Assembly: GCF_900100705.1 (NCBI RefSeq)
Contig: NZ_FNCH01000025.1
Span: forward strand, 1-64,000
Direction: 5' to 3'
DNA: 64,000 nucleotides
Source of the DNA: Pedobacter terrae
Lineage (GTDB): Bacteria; Bacteroidota; Bacteroidia; Sphingobacteriales; Sphingobacteriaceae
Shown one piece after another: positions 9,779 through 18,799 of this stretch. The position numbers and the translations under genes were made by a program. Numbering within the stretch: the first letter of the stretch is position 1; each line of letters starts with the position of its first letter. The notes beneath the pieces are model-generated. The model had not been told where the DNA came from and ran no database searches. It was given only the letters and a program-made list of their open reading frames with translations.

Positions 9779-10003
9779 ATGAAAAAAAAACTCGTTTTAA
9801 ATAAAAAGACAATAACTGAATTATCGCAGAAAGAACAATCTAAAGTCCTTGGGGGCTCTAATGAAGCATGGACGACCTCATTCGGAAGTTGCACTGGTGG
9901 TCTTTGCTGTTCAGCACAACCAACAACATCTCAATTGCGTTTATGTCCAAGTGACAATCTACCTAATGGTTGTCCAAGTAATTCCCCTTCTCCATTACAT
10001 TAA
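9779..10003 (+). CDS. Class I lanthipeptide precursor (GG leader, LanA)
   Basis: This 74-aa peptide has the leader typical of Bacteroidota class I lanthipeptides: KKKLVLNKKTITELS followed by a double glycine at G25-G26. KLVLNKKTI is the probable LanB-binding box. Cleavage by the C39 exporter after GG leaves a 48-residue core with nine Ser, five Thr and five Cys (C38, C43, C44, C56, C65), suited to up to five (methyl)lanthionine rings. The core is also rich in Pro, Asn and Gly, and hydroxyl residues remain in excess of Cys. Those could stay dehydrated or be glycosylated. The gene is on the plus strand, opposite to the biosynthetic operon, with its own promoter. Confidence 0.9.
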   Translation: MKKKLVLNKKTITELSQKEQSKVLGGSNEAWTTSFGSCTGGLCCSAQPTTSQLRLCPSDNLPNGCPSNSPSPLH

Positions 10004-10181
10004 GAGTCCATTAATCTAAATCAACCGCCCTTCATAAATTACTATTACCATCTTTTTAATACCCCATTCTCAACTTGATTACTGCTCTAACTCACAATGG
10101 TTATGACTTTAGCAGAATAACTTTATTGGAGAGATCAATTATTTTTAAAATACTTACCAAATCTTTCCTTTAAATTAGCGA

Positions 10182-11462
10182 CTAGTTGCTATTCATCATT
10201 TTAGTAAAACTCCTTGTAAACCTCTGAAGTACAGAGCTTTGCTCTGTTACTATTTCCGCTGTTGCTCTCATCCCATTTTTAAGAACGATTTTATGTTTGC
10301 GGTCTTTATTTTCGAAACTATCGAACACAACTTTTCCGATGAAAACGCTATCCCTAAACGCCACTTCAGAAATGTAGCTTATCTTACCACGTATTAACCC
10401 ATATTGTTCAAATGGATAACTCTTCATTTTAATAAGTGCACGTTGTCCAGTGATAATTTTACCCATATTATACTGTGAAATTGAAAGTTCTCCAAAAAAA
10501 TTAGTGTCTTCAGTGTTAATCACAAACAGTTCTTGGTTGGCATTAACTGTTTGGTTTTCTTGAATAATCCCGGCATAAGCGACAGTTCCCTGTACCGGAG
10601 CTTTCAAAACATATTTATAGAGCCAAGCATCTGTTTCGCTCATCATATTTCTCAGTACCTGCATAAACCTCAACTTTTGTTCAGCGATGGTGTGCTCTAT
10701 ACTCAAAATTTCTTTACGCTTGGAAGCTACTGCAGAGCTATTATTTAAAATTGAGGACTGGGTCTGTTGTAAGGGATATTTCCCCGCTAGATATTTGTTT
10801 TCTTGATTTTTAAACTCATTAGTAGAGATAACACCTTTCTCGTATAATTTCTTGTACGCAAGATATTCCTGTTCAACATTTGCATATTCCAATTCCTGTA
10901 TCTTCCTTTGGGTGATAATTAACTGTTTTAAGCTCTCTATTTCCGATAAATCCTTTTCTAAAAATGCTTTATTGGAAAGATAATACCCTCCTTTCTGAGC
11001 ATCAATATACTGCAAATATTCCTGATGGAAGAGTCGGTAGGCATCTTGCAATTCGCCTAAATTTAAGTTTATAGGTAACTCTAATTTTCCAATTTCACCT
11101 TTATTAATTGCTGTGTTGATTTTCGACAAATTTTCTTGTAATTTAATTACATCTGAATGATCACCAACGCTTTCCATGTAAGCAATGGGCTGATTTTGTT
11201 TAACAATAGCTCCGTCACGCACCAATAATGACACTATTTTACCTGTCTGTTTTGCCAAAATAGACTTTGGAGTGTTTAAGGAATTTATTTTTAGGTCAGC
11301 TTCTATTATATCGGGATATTGGATTAATGAAGACATCAACACAATTGATAAAATAATTAAAAAAATAACCGTAATTCCAGCACGCAATATCCATGATGGT
11401 ACCTGTGTAATTATTTCCTGAATTTCCTCGCTATTTACATTTAATAGTTCATTTTCTGGCAT
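10182..11462 (-). CDS. HlyD family periplasmic adaptor of the lanthipeptide exporter
   Basis: The 426-aa protein has one membrane helix (about 26-48), then a lipoyl-like half (KSILAKQTGKIVSLLVRDGAIVKQNQPIAYMES). A long coiled-coil region (about 100-270) follows, then the second lipoyl half (LKAPVQGTVAYAG) and a beta-barrel domain. This is the membrane-fusion protein architecture that links an inner-membrane ABC exporter to an outer-membrane channel. Its start lies 24 bp after the stop of the C39 ABC transporter, as the last gene of the nine-gene run. No outer-membrane TolC gene is present, so a genomic copy must complete the export path. Confidence 0.9.
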   Translation of the reverse strand: MPENELLNVNSEEIQEIITQVPSWILRAGITVIFLIILSIVLMSSLIQYPDIIEADLKINSLNTPKSILAKQTGKIVSLLVRDGAIVKQNQPIAYMESVGDHSDVIKLQENLSKINTAINKGEIGKLELPINLNLGELQDAYRLFHQEYLQYIDAQKGGYYLSNKAFLEKDLSEIESLKQLIITQRKIQELEYANVEQEYLAYKKLYEKGVISTNEFKNQENKYLAGKYPLQQTQSSILNNSSAVASKRKEILSIEHTIAEQKLRFMQVLRNMMSETDAWLYKYVLKAPVQGTVAYAGIIQENQTVNANQELFVINTEDTNFFGELSISQYNMGKIITGQRALIKMKSYPFEQYGLIRGKISYISEVAFRDSVFIGKVVFDSFENKDRKHKIVLKNGMRATAEIVTEQSSVLQRFTRSFTKMMNSN

Positions 11463-11485
11463 AAGAAACTTCTTTAAATAATATA

Positions 11486-13690
11486 TTAACTGCCTAATTC
11501 CAGTTGATTTTTAACCAATTGATAATACTCTCCTTTTCTACTGGTTAGTTCAGCATGTGATCCTTGTTCTATAATTAAACCCTTATTTAAAACAATTATA
11601 TTATGGGCATTTTTAACTGTACTTAACCGATGGGCAACAACTACAACCGTCCTGCCATTGAAAAATTCGTCAAGATTATTCATGATAATCATTTCATTAT
11701 TAGCATCGAGGGCATTTGTAGCTTCGTCAAAAAAAATGTATTCAGGTTCTTTATAAACCGCTCTGGCAATTAACATTCGTTGTCGCTGTCCTTGACTGAT
11801 CCCATTTCCAGCGGCACCGATTTTTGTATTAAGGCCCAAAGGAAGCTCTGCGATAAAATCACTTATATTTGCCATTTTTATAGCGTGATGTAATTTTGCC
11901 ATATCAGGATATTCATCACCAACCGCTATATTTCTAGCAATGGTGTCTGAAAATATAAATCCATCTTGCATGACTATGCCACATTGACTTCGCCAGAATT
12001 TAAAGCCAATCTGATCGATTGAAGTGCTACCAATTCTGATCTCGCCCTTGTCCAACTCATAAAATCTTAAAAGCAATTTTAAAATTGTTGTCTTTCCACT
12101 TCCGCTCATTCCAACTATTGCGGTGGTCTTACCTTCAGGAATCGTAAAATTTATATCTTGCAATACAGGTTCATTTCCCGCACCTGGATACTTAAATGTC
12201 AAATTATTTAGAGAAATACTTTTATTTATGGGAAGAATTTCTATGAACGATTTATTCAATGGTTCTTCGTTTTCCATTACATGTATTTCATTTAGACGCT
12301 CCAAGCTAATCTTCGCGTCCTGAAACTGTTGTAAGAAAGAAAGTAATTGTTCAATTGGACTATTTAACTGCCCTACAATGTATTGGATTGCCATCATTGC
12401 TCCCAAGGTTAAATCCCCCTCAATAACGTATCTAGCAACAATGAATGTTATGATGATGTTTTTGCCTTCGTTGATAAAAAATGCTCCTACTTGCTGATAT
12501 TGACCAAGAGCAAGGCTTTTTATATTAAAATTAAAAAGATTAGCTTGTATGCGCTCCCATTCCCATCGTTTTTGTTGTTCACAATTGTTCAACTTAATTT
12601 CCTGCATACCAGCTATCAGTTGAACAACATTACTTTGATTGTCTGAAGAGATATCAAATCTTTTAAAATCAAGATCTCTTCTTTTCTTTAGAAAGACAAT
12701 GATCCAAATACTATATAAAAAACTACTGCCCGCAAATATTAATAAAATATTTATGTTGTAGTAACCGAGAACAAAGGCAAAAATAACTAAATTGAAAAGA
12801 GAGAAAATTGTATTTAGAGATGAACCGGTCAAAAAACTCTGTATCCTTCCCTGATCGCTCATACGCTGCATTATGTCGCCGGTCATCTTTGTATCAAAGA
12901 AATTCATTGGCAACTTCATGAGCTTAATTAGAAAGTCAGTAAGAATGTAGATATTTACCCTAGAGGTGATATGAAGCAAAATCCATGACCTTATAAAATC
13001 TACACTTAATCGACCTAAAAAAAGCATTGTTTGCGCAATAACGATAATATAAACAAAATTCAAATTGCGCGTATTAATACCAATATCAACCACAGACTGC
13101 GTTAAGAATGGAAAAATCAATTGCAAAAGACTTCCTACCCCCAACCCTAAAAAAAGTTGGAAGATGAGTTTTTTGAACTGGAAAAGGTAGCTGAAGATAT
13201 AGCTAAAATTTAGTCCCTCTACAGCATTTCCATCATGATTAAAAAATAATGGTCCTGGAGAAAGTGTCAATGCAATGCCTTCTGCCTCTCCATCATTTTT
13301 TGTGCTAAGCCAGTTTTTTAAAAATTCTGATTGCGTATAGGTAACATGCCCTTTTGCTGGATCAGCAACAAAGAACTTTTTTTGACCAAAAAAAGTATCA
13401 GATTTTGTTTTATAGAGAACAACAAAATGTTCCTGTTTCCAATGAATTATACAGGGCATTTCGAGATCTTCAAGCTTAGCGAGATTGACTCTTACGGCCA
13501 TTGTACGAAAACCGATCTTTTCAGCTGCTTCACTAATTCCGAGTAAAGACACTCCTGAACGATTAATACCCGAAAGCTCTCTTAACTTTTGCATACTAAA
13601 GTTACGACCGTAGTGCTTAGCTACCATCCGAAGACATGATGGACCACAGTCCATCTGATCACTCTGTTTATAAAAAGGAAATTTCTTCAA
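11486..13690 (-). CDS. Peptidase-containing ABC transporter (C39), lanthipeptide exporter
   Basis: The 734-aa protein combines leader peptidase, membrane domain and ATPase. The N-terminal C39 peptidase has QMDCGPSCL with catalytic Cys15, EHFVVLY with His88 and VADP with Asp110. The six-helix membrane domain covers about 165-450. The ATPase has Walker A GMSGSGKTT at about 525-533, the signature GISQGQRQ at about 632 and Walker B YIFFDEATN. It should cut the precursor after GG and pump the core across the inner membrane. It lies 23 bp downstream of the GT2 gene and upstream of hlyD. A paralogue occurs at 58915-61094. Confidence 0.93.
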   Translation of the reverse strand: MKKFPFYKQSDQMDCGPSCLRMVAKHYGRNFSMQKLRELSGINRSGVSLLGISEAAEKIGFRTMAVRVNLAKLEDLEMPCIIHWKQEHFVVLYKTKSDTFFGQKKFFVADPAKGHVTYTQSEFLKNWLSTKNDGEAEGIALTLSPGPLFFNHDGNAVEGLNFSYIFSYLFQFKKLIFQLFLGLGVGSLLQLIFPFLTQSVVDIGINTRNLNFVYIIVIAQTMLFLGRLSVDFIRSWILLHITSRVNIYILTDFLIKLMKLPMNFFDTKMTGDIMQRMSDQGRIQSFLTGSSLNTIFSLFNLVIFAFVLGYYNINILLIFAGSSFLYSIWIIVFLKKRRDLDFKRFDISSDNQSNVVQLIAGMQEIKLNNCEQQKRWEWERIQANLFNFNIKSLALGQYQQVGAFFINEGKNIIITFIVARYVIEGDLTLGAMMAIQYIVGQLNSPIEQLLSFLQQFQDAKISLERLNEIHVMENEEPLNKSFIEILPINKSISLNNLTFKYPGAGNEPVLQDINFTIPEGKTTAIVGMSGSGKTTILKLLLRFYELDKGEIRIGSTSIDQIGFKFWRSQCGIVMQDGFIFSDTIARNIAVGDEYPDMAKLHHAIKMANISDFIAELPLGLNTKIGAAGNGISQGQRQRMLIARAVYKEPEYIFFDEATNALDANNEMIIMNNLDEFFNGRTVVVVAHRLSTVKNAHNIIVLNKGLIIEQGSHAELTSRKGEYYQLVKNQLELGS

Positions 13691-13713
13691 CTTTAAATAT
13701 ATTTTATTTTTCC

Positions 13714-14640
13714 TTATAATATCTTGATATTTTGATCAGCTATTTTATTCACGTTAGACACTAAAATCTTTAGCAGGAAGTTGTGAAAAATGTTGGAATC
13801 ATGAACTTTGTACTTAATATTTGCCTGGATCAATTTATTGAACCAAACGATTGAATAATCGATTTCTTCACCCGAAAGCAGGTGTCCCTTCATCAATTTT
13901 AAATGTAATAATGCATCCTTTTCCGTGTATAAGACTTTTAGTCTATCGAGTTGTTTCAATCTCACTAGATCGGCAAAATAGATTTGCTGATCTTTCTTCT
14001 TGGATGAAAGCTGAAAATCATGAACCCTATATTTAACCAGTGGGTCTCCTAAATTGGCTAATTCAGCCTTACCAGAAAAATTAAATAAAAAATCATAATC
14101 ACAAGCTAATTTAAATTTTTCATCATATTTGAACTGAAACTTTTTCAAGTAACTTTTTTGATAAAACAGCGTTGAGTGGATAAAACAATTCTCCATCATA
14201 AGAGATGTATTTATTGTTTTACTATCAAGGGGAACGGCCATCTCACCTAACGTTTGGCCTTTTGAATTCACAACTTCAGCCCAACTACCTACAAGGCCTA
14301 TTTTGGGATGACGTTTTAAATATTCGTACTGGATGGCAAGTCTGTCGGAGGCACATAGATCATCAGAATCCATTGCCGCTATATAGTCCCCCAAACTAAG
14401 ATCGACTCCTAAATTGCGTGCGGCAGCATGACCATTATTTACGCTTTTTTTAATTAATTTTATCCTATCATCGCGGAACTGCTCTATTTTCACTACCGTA
14501 TCATCAGTAGACCCATCATCAACGATAATCAGCTCATAATCTTGAAAACTCTGATTCAAGATACTGCCAATGGATTCTGATACGAACTCAGATGCATTAA
14601 AACTAGGCATCACTACCGAGAGTTTGACTTTCGAGGACAT
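13714..14640 (-). CDS. Family 2 glycosyltransferase
   Basis: A 308-aa GT-A enzyme. VVMPSFNASEFVSESIGSI (about 8-26) is the donor-binding entry, ELIIVDDGSTDDT (about 37-49) the nucleotide-binding aspartates, and AAMDSDDLC (about 90-98) the DxD metal site. There are no membrane helices, so it works in the cytosol. It lies 9 bp after the upstream glycosyltransferase stop and 23 bp before the exporter, clearly in the same transcript as LanB and LanC. This makes modification of the lanthipeptide before export the simplest reading. Donor sugar unknown. Confidence 0.88.
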   Translation of the reverse strand: MSSKVKLSVVMPSFNASEFVSESIGSILNQSFQDYELIIVDDGSTDDTVVKIEQFRDDRIKLIKKSVNNGHAAARNLGVDLSLGDYIAAMDSDDLCASDRLAIQYEYLKRHPKIGLVGSWAEVVNSKGQTLGEMAVPLDSKTINTSLMMENCFIHSTLFYQKSYLKKFQFKYDEKFKLACDYDFLFNFSGKAELANLGDPLVKYRVHDFQLSSKKKDQQIYFADLVRLKQLDRLKVLYTEKDALLHLKLMKGHLLSGEEIDYSIVWFNKLIQANIKYKVHDSNIFHNFLLKILVSNVNKIADQNIKIL

Positions 14641-14649
14641 AATTATTAA

Positions 14650-15843
14650 TTACTGGATTTGAATAAGTTCACTTAAGTTAAAAACCCTTTCCGACTTAGA
14701 ACTAAATGTATCTTGGTTTGAAAAATCTTTTACACTATCAAAACTGTTTAGGATTGATTGAGTTAACAGCCTTGAGTCTATGGCTGATGTTTCAACTTTT
14801 GAAATCATCGGAACAAGTGAAACCCTATTGTCATTTTTAGATATACTAATCGGTATTGAAGTTTGCGTCCCAATTACAGATAGGTTAAACTTGACAACAT
14901 TTTCAAGTACGTTGTCTTTTGAAACCTTTTCCTTCAATGATATAAATATGTCAGTTATTGTCAGAAGTTTATAAAAGTACTCTGCAGAAATCTTCCCCGT
15001 AAAAATAATACTATTCGTTAATAAAAAAAAGTCATCATTTAAGATATTAAGATCGAATTCACCGATAAAGATTACTTTTAAGTTCATTGACATCTTTCTT
15101 AAGTTAACCATACATCGGAGAAAATTCGTTATTTCTGAAATTGGTGTATCGTCGGATCTAATCAGAATAATTTTCTCGTTGCCAAACCCCATTTTGTTTA
15201 TTAAATCACCTTTTTGTTCATAGAAGGATGAGATCTTACTATTAGAAAGCAACAGATTTGGTAGACATTTCGCATTAGGAATATCATAGAGCATTTCAAG
15301 TGTTTCTGCGTATTCCTTATCATAACACACGATCGTGTCAAAAGACTTAAGCATTGATTCTTCCTCAACGTCCCGAAGAAGATCAAATTTATCGAATTGT
15401 TTACTATCAATAATTTCTTTAAATTTCATATACCTCTCATTGGAATTACTACTCTCCCAATGAAGCGTATCAACGTAAACCACTAACTTACATTCTAAAT
15501 TGTATTTTAAATTATTTGCCAAATAAAAAAAATTGAAGTTATGGAAAATAAAAGTCAGTGAATCATCTTTGCTGATGACAGAGTCTAATTTAAGCACATC
15601 TATGATCCGCATTGCAAACTCATTTTTACCCGAATTCGACAAAATACTATCATCCGATACGGAGTGCGGGAAAGGGATTTTGAGGTGGTTGATGTTATTG
15701 TTTTGATTGATGTCATAGAAAAGCTCTTCATCAGGACTTCCGATTTCAACATTGATTATCTGTTGCGTTTCTTCCGATTGATTTAGCAAATATTCAAATA
15801 GAAGGTTATTATTATTGTCTGATATTAAAATAGTCTTTTGCAT
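14650..15843 (-). CDS. GT-B type glycosyltransferase (GT4-like), RiPP-associated
   Basis: The 397-aa protein has a GT-B layout. The N-terminal half runs from KTILISDNNNN to the Rossmann-like LVVYVDTLHWE. The C-terminal half has KIILIRSDDTPISEITNFL and LKVIFIGEF, then ITDIFISLKEK where GT4 enzymes carry the donor-binding E-x7-E region. The second half is diverged and the usual Glu pair is not clean. It resembles the group of Bacteroidota glycosyltransferases found beside GG-leader peptides (TIGR04157-like), but I cannot confirm that by eye. It is 12 bp after the LanC-like stop and 9 bp before the GT2 gene. Confidence 0.65.
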   Translation of the reverse strand: MQKTILISDNNNNLLFEYLLNQSEETQQIINVEIGSPDEELFYDINQNNNINHLKIPFPHSVSDDSILSNSGKNEFAMRIIDVLKLDSVISKDDSLTFIFHNFNFFYLANNLKYNLECKLVVYVDTLHWESSNSNERYMKFKEIIDSKQFDKFDLLRDVEEESMLKSFDTIVCYDKEYAETLEMLYDIPNAKCLPNLLLSNSKISSFYEQKGDLINKMGFGNEKIILIRSDDTPISEITNFLRCMVNLRKMSMNLKVIFIGEFDLNILNDDFFLLTNSIIFTGKISAEYFYKLLTITDIFISLKEKVSKDNVLENVVKFNLSVIGTQTSIPISISKNDNRVSLVPMISKVETSAIDSRLLTQSILNSFDSVKDFSNQDTFSSKSERVFNLSELIQIQ

Positions 15844-15855
15844 AGCTTGAACAAA

Positions 15856-17040
15856 TTATAGAACAAATAATGATGAAGTCCAAGGGGCAACCTCGTCTTT
15901 ATCCTTTCCTAATAAAGATAATCCTAAACCGGCGAGCCCTTTCAATCCGATATTTAGATTTCCATTTCGGTCAACAAAACTATCGAGCAATATCTTTTGG
16001 CTATTCAAAAACATTGTAAGCCTTTTGATCTTGGAATCGATAATATCCTGTAAATTATCTCTTTTGAATTGGCTCTTAATGTTTAAGATTAGCATCAAAG
16101 AATTGATTTCGGGTTCTATAGAAGTCTCGAATATTTCACTATTGTACATTGCAACACAATTGTTTTCCATTTCTTTCAGAATTGATTCAACAGAAGCTAT
16201 TAATGAAGAACACCTGGAATCTACGTACTTCAGATAACAATAATATAATTTACATAGCATGTTTGATACTTCGAAGAAATGTTCGGATACAAAATCATGT
16301 TTTCTTGATATCATGGCCTGAAAGTGCCCAATGTAAGCAATAACAGCTTTACCTAGTTGTACTTTCAAATCAGGAATTACCGATTGGAAAACATTAAATT
16401 TTGAGGCCTGATCAATAGTCAGCAAAGAGAGCGAGAGTCTTTCAATTTTCCCTAATAAATTTTCCAGCGCACTATCCCGCAACAAACTATCTAAAAAATC
16501 TGGTTGGGTTACTTCCTTAAGGATAAGTGGTGAACTATGAATCAGCTCCACATGTTCGATGAATTTTTCTTCAACGAGTAAGTCCTGAAGGTTATTTTCA
16601 TCAAATGAACTTTTTGATTCTAATGTTTTTTCACATAAGAATAGTAAGGATCCAATTGATTCCACATCTAGGTAAGAAGCAGGAAAGGTTTTAACGATAC
16701 TATGGTAAATTAAGCTGAAAGGATCTTCCTCATCTGGGATTTCAATAAATTCGTTCTGTTTTAAATACTGAAAGACCCACCCGATTCCTGTATAACCATC
16801 TGAAAACCTATTTGTCGGGCCGGGACCGTTCAAATTAGCAGCAACCTCGAGAACTAGCTCATTAGCGATATCAGAAAAAATTTCGTTCCCACTATGTAAT
16901 TCCATTTGGAATAAAAAAATTATTGCTCCACTTTTACCATTATAAAGTCCATTATTATTGCAATATCCTCCATTAATAACTATCGCTTTACAAATTTCTT
17001 TAATCAAATTACTTATATTATCGTTATTATACTTTCCCAT
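15856..17040 (-). CDS. LanC-like protein lacking the zinc ligands
   Basis: This 394-aa protein keeps three marks of the LanC alpha/alpha-barrel: GLYNGKSGAIIFL (31-43), FSDGYTGIGWVFQYL (79-93) and NIGLKGLAGLGLSLL near the C-terminus. It has no WCYG and no CHG motif, so the Cys-Cys-His zinc site that activates cysteine thiols in cyclases is absent. The middle is diverged and Leu/Ile/Ser-rich. It probably cannot form lanthionine rings itself. A scaffold or substrate-presenting role next to the complete LanC at 21953 is possible. Its start overlaps the upstream glycosyltransferase gene by 14 nt, which suggests translational coupling of the two. Confidence 0.75.
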   Translation of the reverse strand: MGKYNNDNISNLIKEICKAIVINGGYCNNNGLYNGKSGAIIFLFQMELHSGNEIFSDIANELVLEVAANLNGPGPTNRFSDGYTGIGWVFQYLKQNEFIEIPDEEDPFSLIYHSIVKTFPASYLDVESIGSLLFLCEKTLESKSSFDENNLQDLLVEEKFIEHVELIHSSPLILKEVTQPDFLDSLLRDSALENLLGKIERLSLSLLTIDQASKFNVFQSVIPDLKVQLGKAVIAYIGHFQAMISRKHDFVSEHFFEVSNMLCKLYYCYLKYVDSRCSSLIASVESILKEMENNCVAMYNSEIFETSIEPEINSLMLILNIKSQFKRDNLQDIIDSKIKRLTMFLNSQKILLDSFVDRNGNLNIGLKGLAGLGLSLLGKDKDEVAPWTSSLFVL

Positions 17041-18751
17041 TTTCTTTGTGCCAATTCGATATGTATGTTTTTAACTCCGGTTTATTAAATCTGCAGATCT
17101 TGATGTATTCTTTAAAACTATTCTTCATCTCTGCTTCTGAAAAATAATGTGAGTTTGAAAGCCGTTTATGATCAAGATGAAATAATGGACCGATCTGCCT
17201 TTTAATTTCCAACCCCAAAATTTTAAACCTTTTAAAAAGCTCTTTATCCTCATGCCCCCAGCCGTTAAAAGCCTCATTATCCATTCCAGCATTAATGTAT
17301 GCCTCCCGATCAAGCACTTGACACCCACCATATGATGTAAAAGATTGATTAGGTATTGTAATATACTTAAATAGGCATCTGATATCAGGCTTTTTTACAA
17401 AAAACTTTCGAAGCGCCCCAGCAACATTTACAAATGTGCCATCATATGGATAACATAATTGGCTTTCCCCGTGTCTAATCGATAATACGGCTTTGTTCAG
17501 CTGGGAGGCTGCAATGATAACATCACAATCATATTTTATTACAATATTAGTCTCAGCAGCCAATGACAATCTATTAATATAAAACTGCCGCAAAAATATT
17601 GGGTTGTGATCTTCCTTAAAAATGTATGTAACTCCTTCTGGTAGATCTTTAACAGGAATTTTACTGTTGATATCTGCTTCAAATAGGATAATATTAGTTT
17701 TGAAATTATTTGTTAAATAAGTAAGTGAAGCAAAAATATTCTCTAAGCGATCTGTTGAATCTACACGTACCGCCATTAAAAAAGTAACATCCTCAAAACT
17801 ATAAACCCTATCACTTGAGAACTCGGATACAGCTTCTAAATATTTATAACTACAAGATTGTGGAGATACAAAACTGAAGTCATAATCATATGGATCTTCC
17901 TCCATAAAATTACCTTTAAAAAAGTATTGTTTGTCTTGAAGATGGTTTACTCCCGCATTGTGGAATATTTTATTATCATACCAAGCACTGTGATCATTAT
18001 GAGGCCAACAGAAATCTAAATCTTTATCGATTTTAACTTGTGCTACCAAAATTCCGTTCCAGAGTAATGCCCACATATCTGCACACCAACTTGAAATCGG
18101 AACATAATTTCTTTTAACCTTCTTTTTTAAGAATTGGGCTCTGTACTTCTTTGTATTTTCGAACAGTAATTCATACAAATTCTCGCTATCAAGTTCTATC
18201 TTTAGCCAGAATTTATAATCAACCTTTTTTATTAAAGCTTGAGCACCTCCTGCATTGTTATCATTCTCTATGACCTGCTTGGCACTAATTCCAACAATCT
18301 CGCACATCTCTTCCAGAACGGTGTCACCTTTATCATTTATGTAAGTTGAATCTAAGTATGTATGAGCATCAGAAAGATACCATATATCATCTTTACATAA
18401 CCTCTCAAAATCAGGCAGGGCATGGGTAAAAATGATGTCTGAATCATGATAGAAAATATCCTCAAGACCTAATTCCGTATAGACCTGAAAGTGTTGGGCA
18501 ATGATATGCGGCCTGATCGAAGAAACATATTGTTTTCTTATTCTCTTATCTGGATAAAAGAAAAATTTAGCATATTTTTCAAATCTTTTAGACAAGTCCA
18601 CGTATAAATGATTCAATCCTTTCTCTTCATTAAAGCCTATTAACACGTGAATATCTTCTCCATTAATACTGAAAGAATTAAAGTTCTTTAATTGAATCTC
18701 TAATTGCCAGATAAAATAGGTATCATCAGGTTGAGCAGAAAGATAAATCAT
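17027..18751 (-). CDS. Two-domain glycosyltransferase
   Basis: The 574-aa protein seems to join two GT-A-like halves. The N-terminal half has IFYHDSDIIF with D103 and D105 as a DxD, and a later NNAGGAQALIKKVDY block. The C-terminal half starts near 325 (VTFLMAVRVDSTDRLENI), has IKYDCDVII near 415 as a second DxD-type site, and ends with FNGWGHEDKELFKRFKILG. That last block is the acceptor/metal motif of galactosyltransferase-type C-terminal domains (PF02709-like). Two active sites could add two sugars in turn. It lies 48 bp after LanB and overlaps the LanC-like gene by 14 nt. Confidence 0.75.
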   Translation of the reverse strand: MIYLSAQPDDTYFIWQLEIQLKNFNSFSINGEDIHVLIGFNEEKGLNHLYVDLSKRFEKYAKFFFYPDKRIRKQYVSSIRPHIIAQHFQVYTELGLEDIFYHDSDIIFTHALPDFERLCKDDIWYLSDAHTYLDSTYINDKGDTVLEEMCEIVGISAKQVIENDNNAGGAQALIKKVDYKFWLKIELDSENLYELLFENTKKYRAQFLKKKVKRNYVPISSWCADMWALLWNGILVAQVKIDKDLDFCWPHNDHSAWYDNKIFHNAGVNHLQDKQYFFKGNFMEEDPYDYDFSFVSPQSCSYKYLEAVSEFSSDRVYSFEDVTFLMAVRVDSTDRLENIFASLTYLTNNFKTNIILFEADINSKIPVKDLPEGVTYIFKEDHNPIFLRQFYINRLSLAAETNIVIKYDCDVIIAASQLNKAVLSIRHGESQLCYPYDGTFVNVAGALRKFFVKKPDIRCLFKYITIPNQSFTSYGGCQVLDREAYINAGMDNEAFNGWGHEDKELFKRFKILGLEIKRQIGPLFHLDHKRLSNSHYFSEAEMKNSFKEYIKICRFNKPELKTYISNWHKENGKV

Positions 18752-18799
18752 ATTTTTTATCGATAGATTTTAATTTATAAAAGCGGGAATTCATGACAC

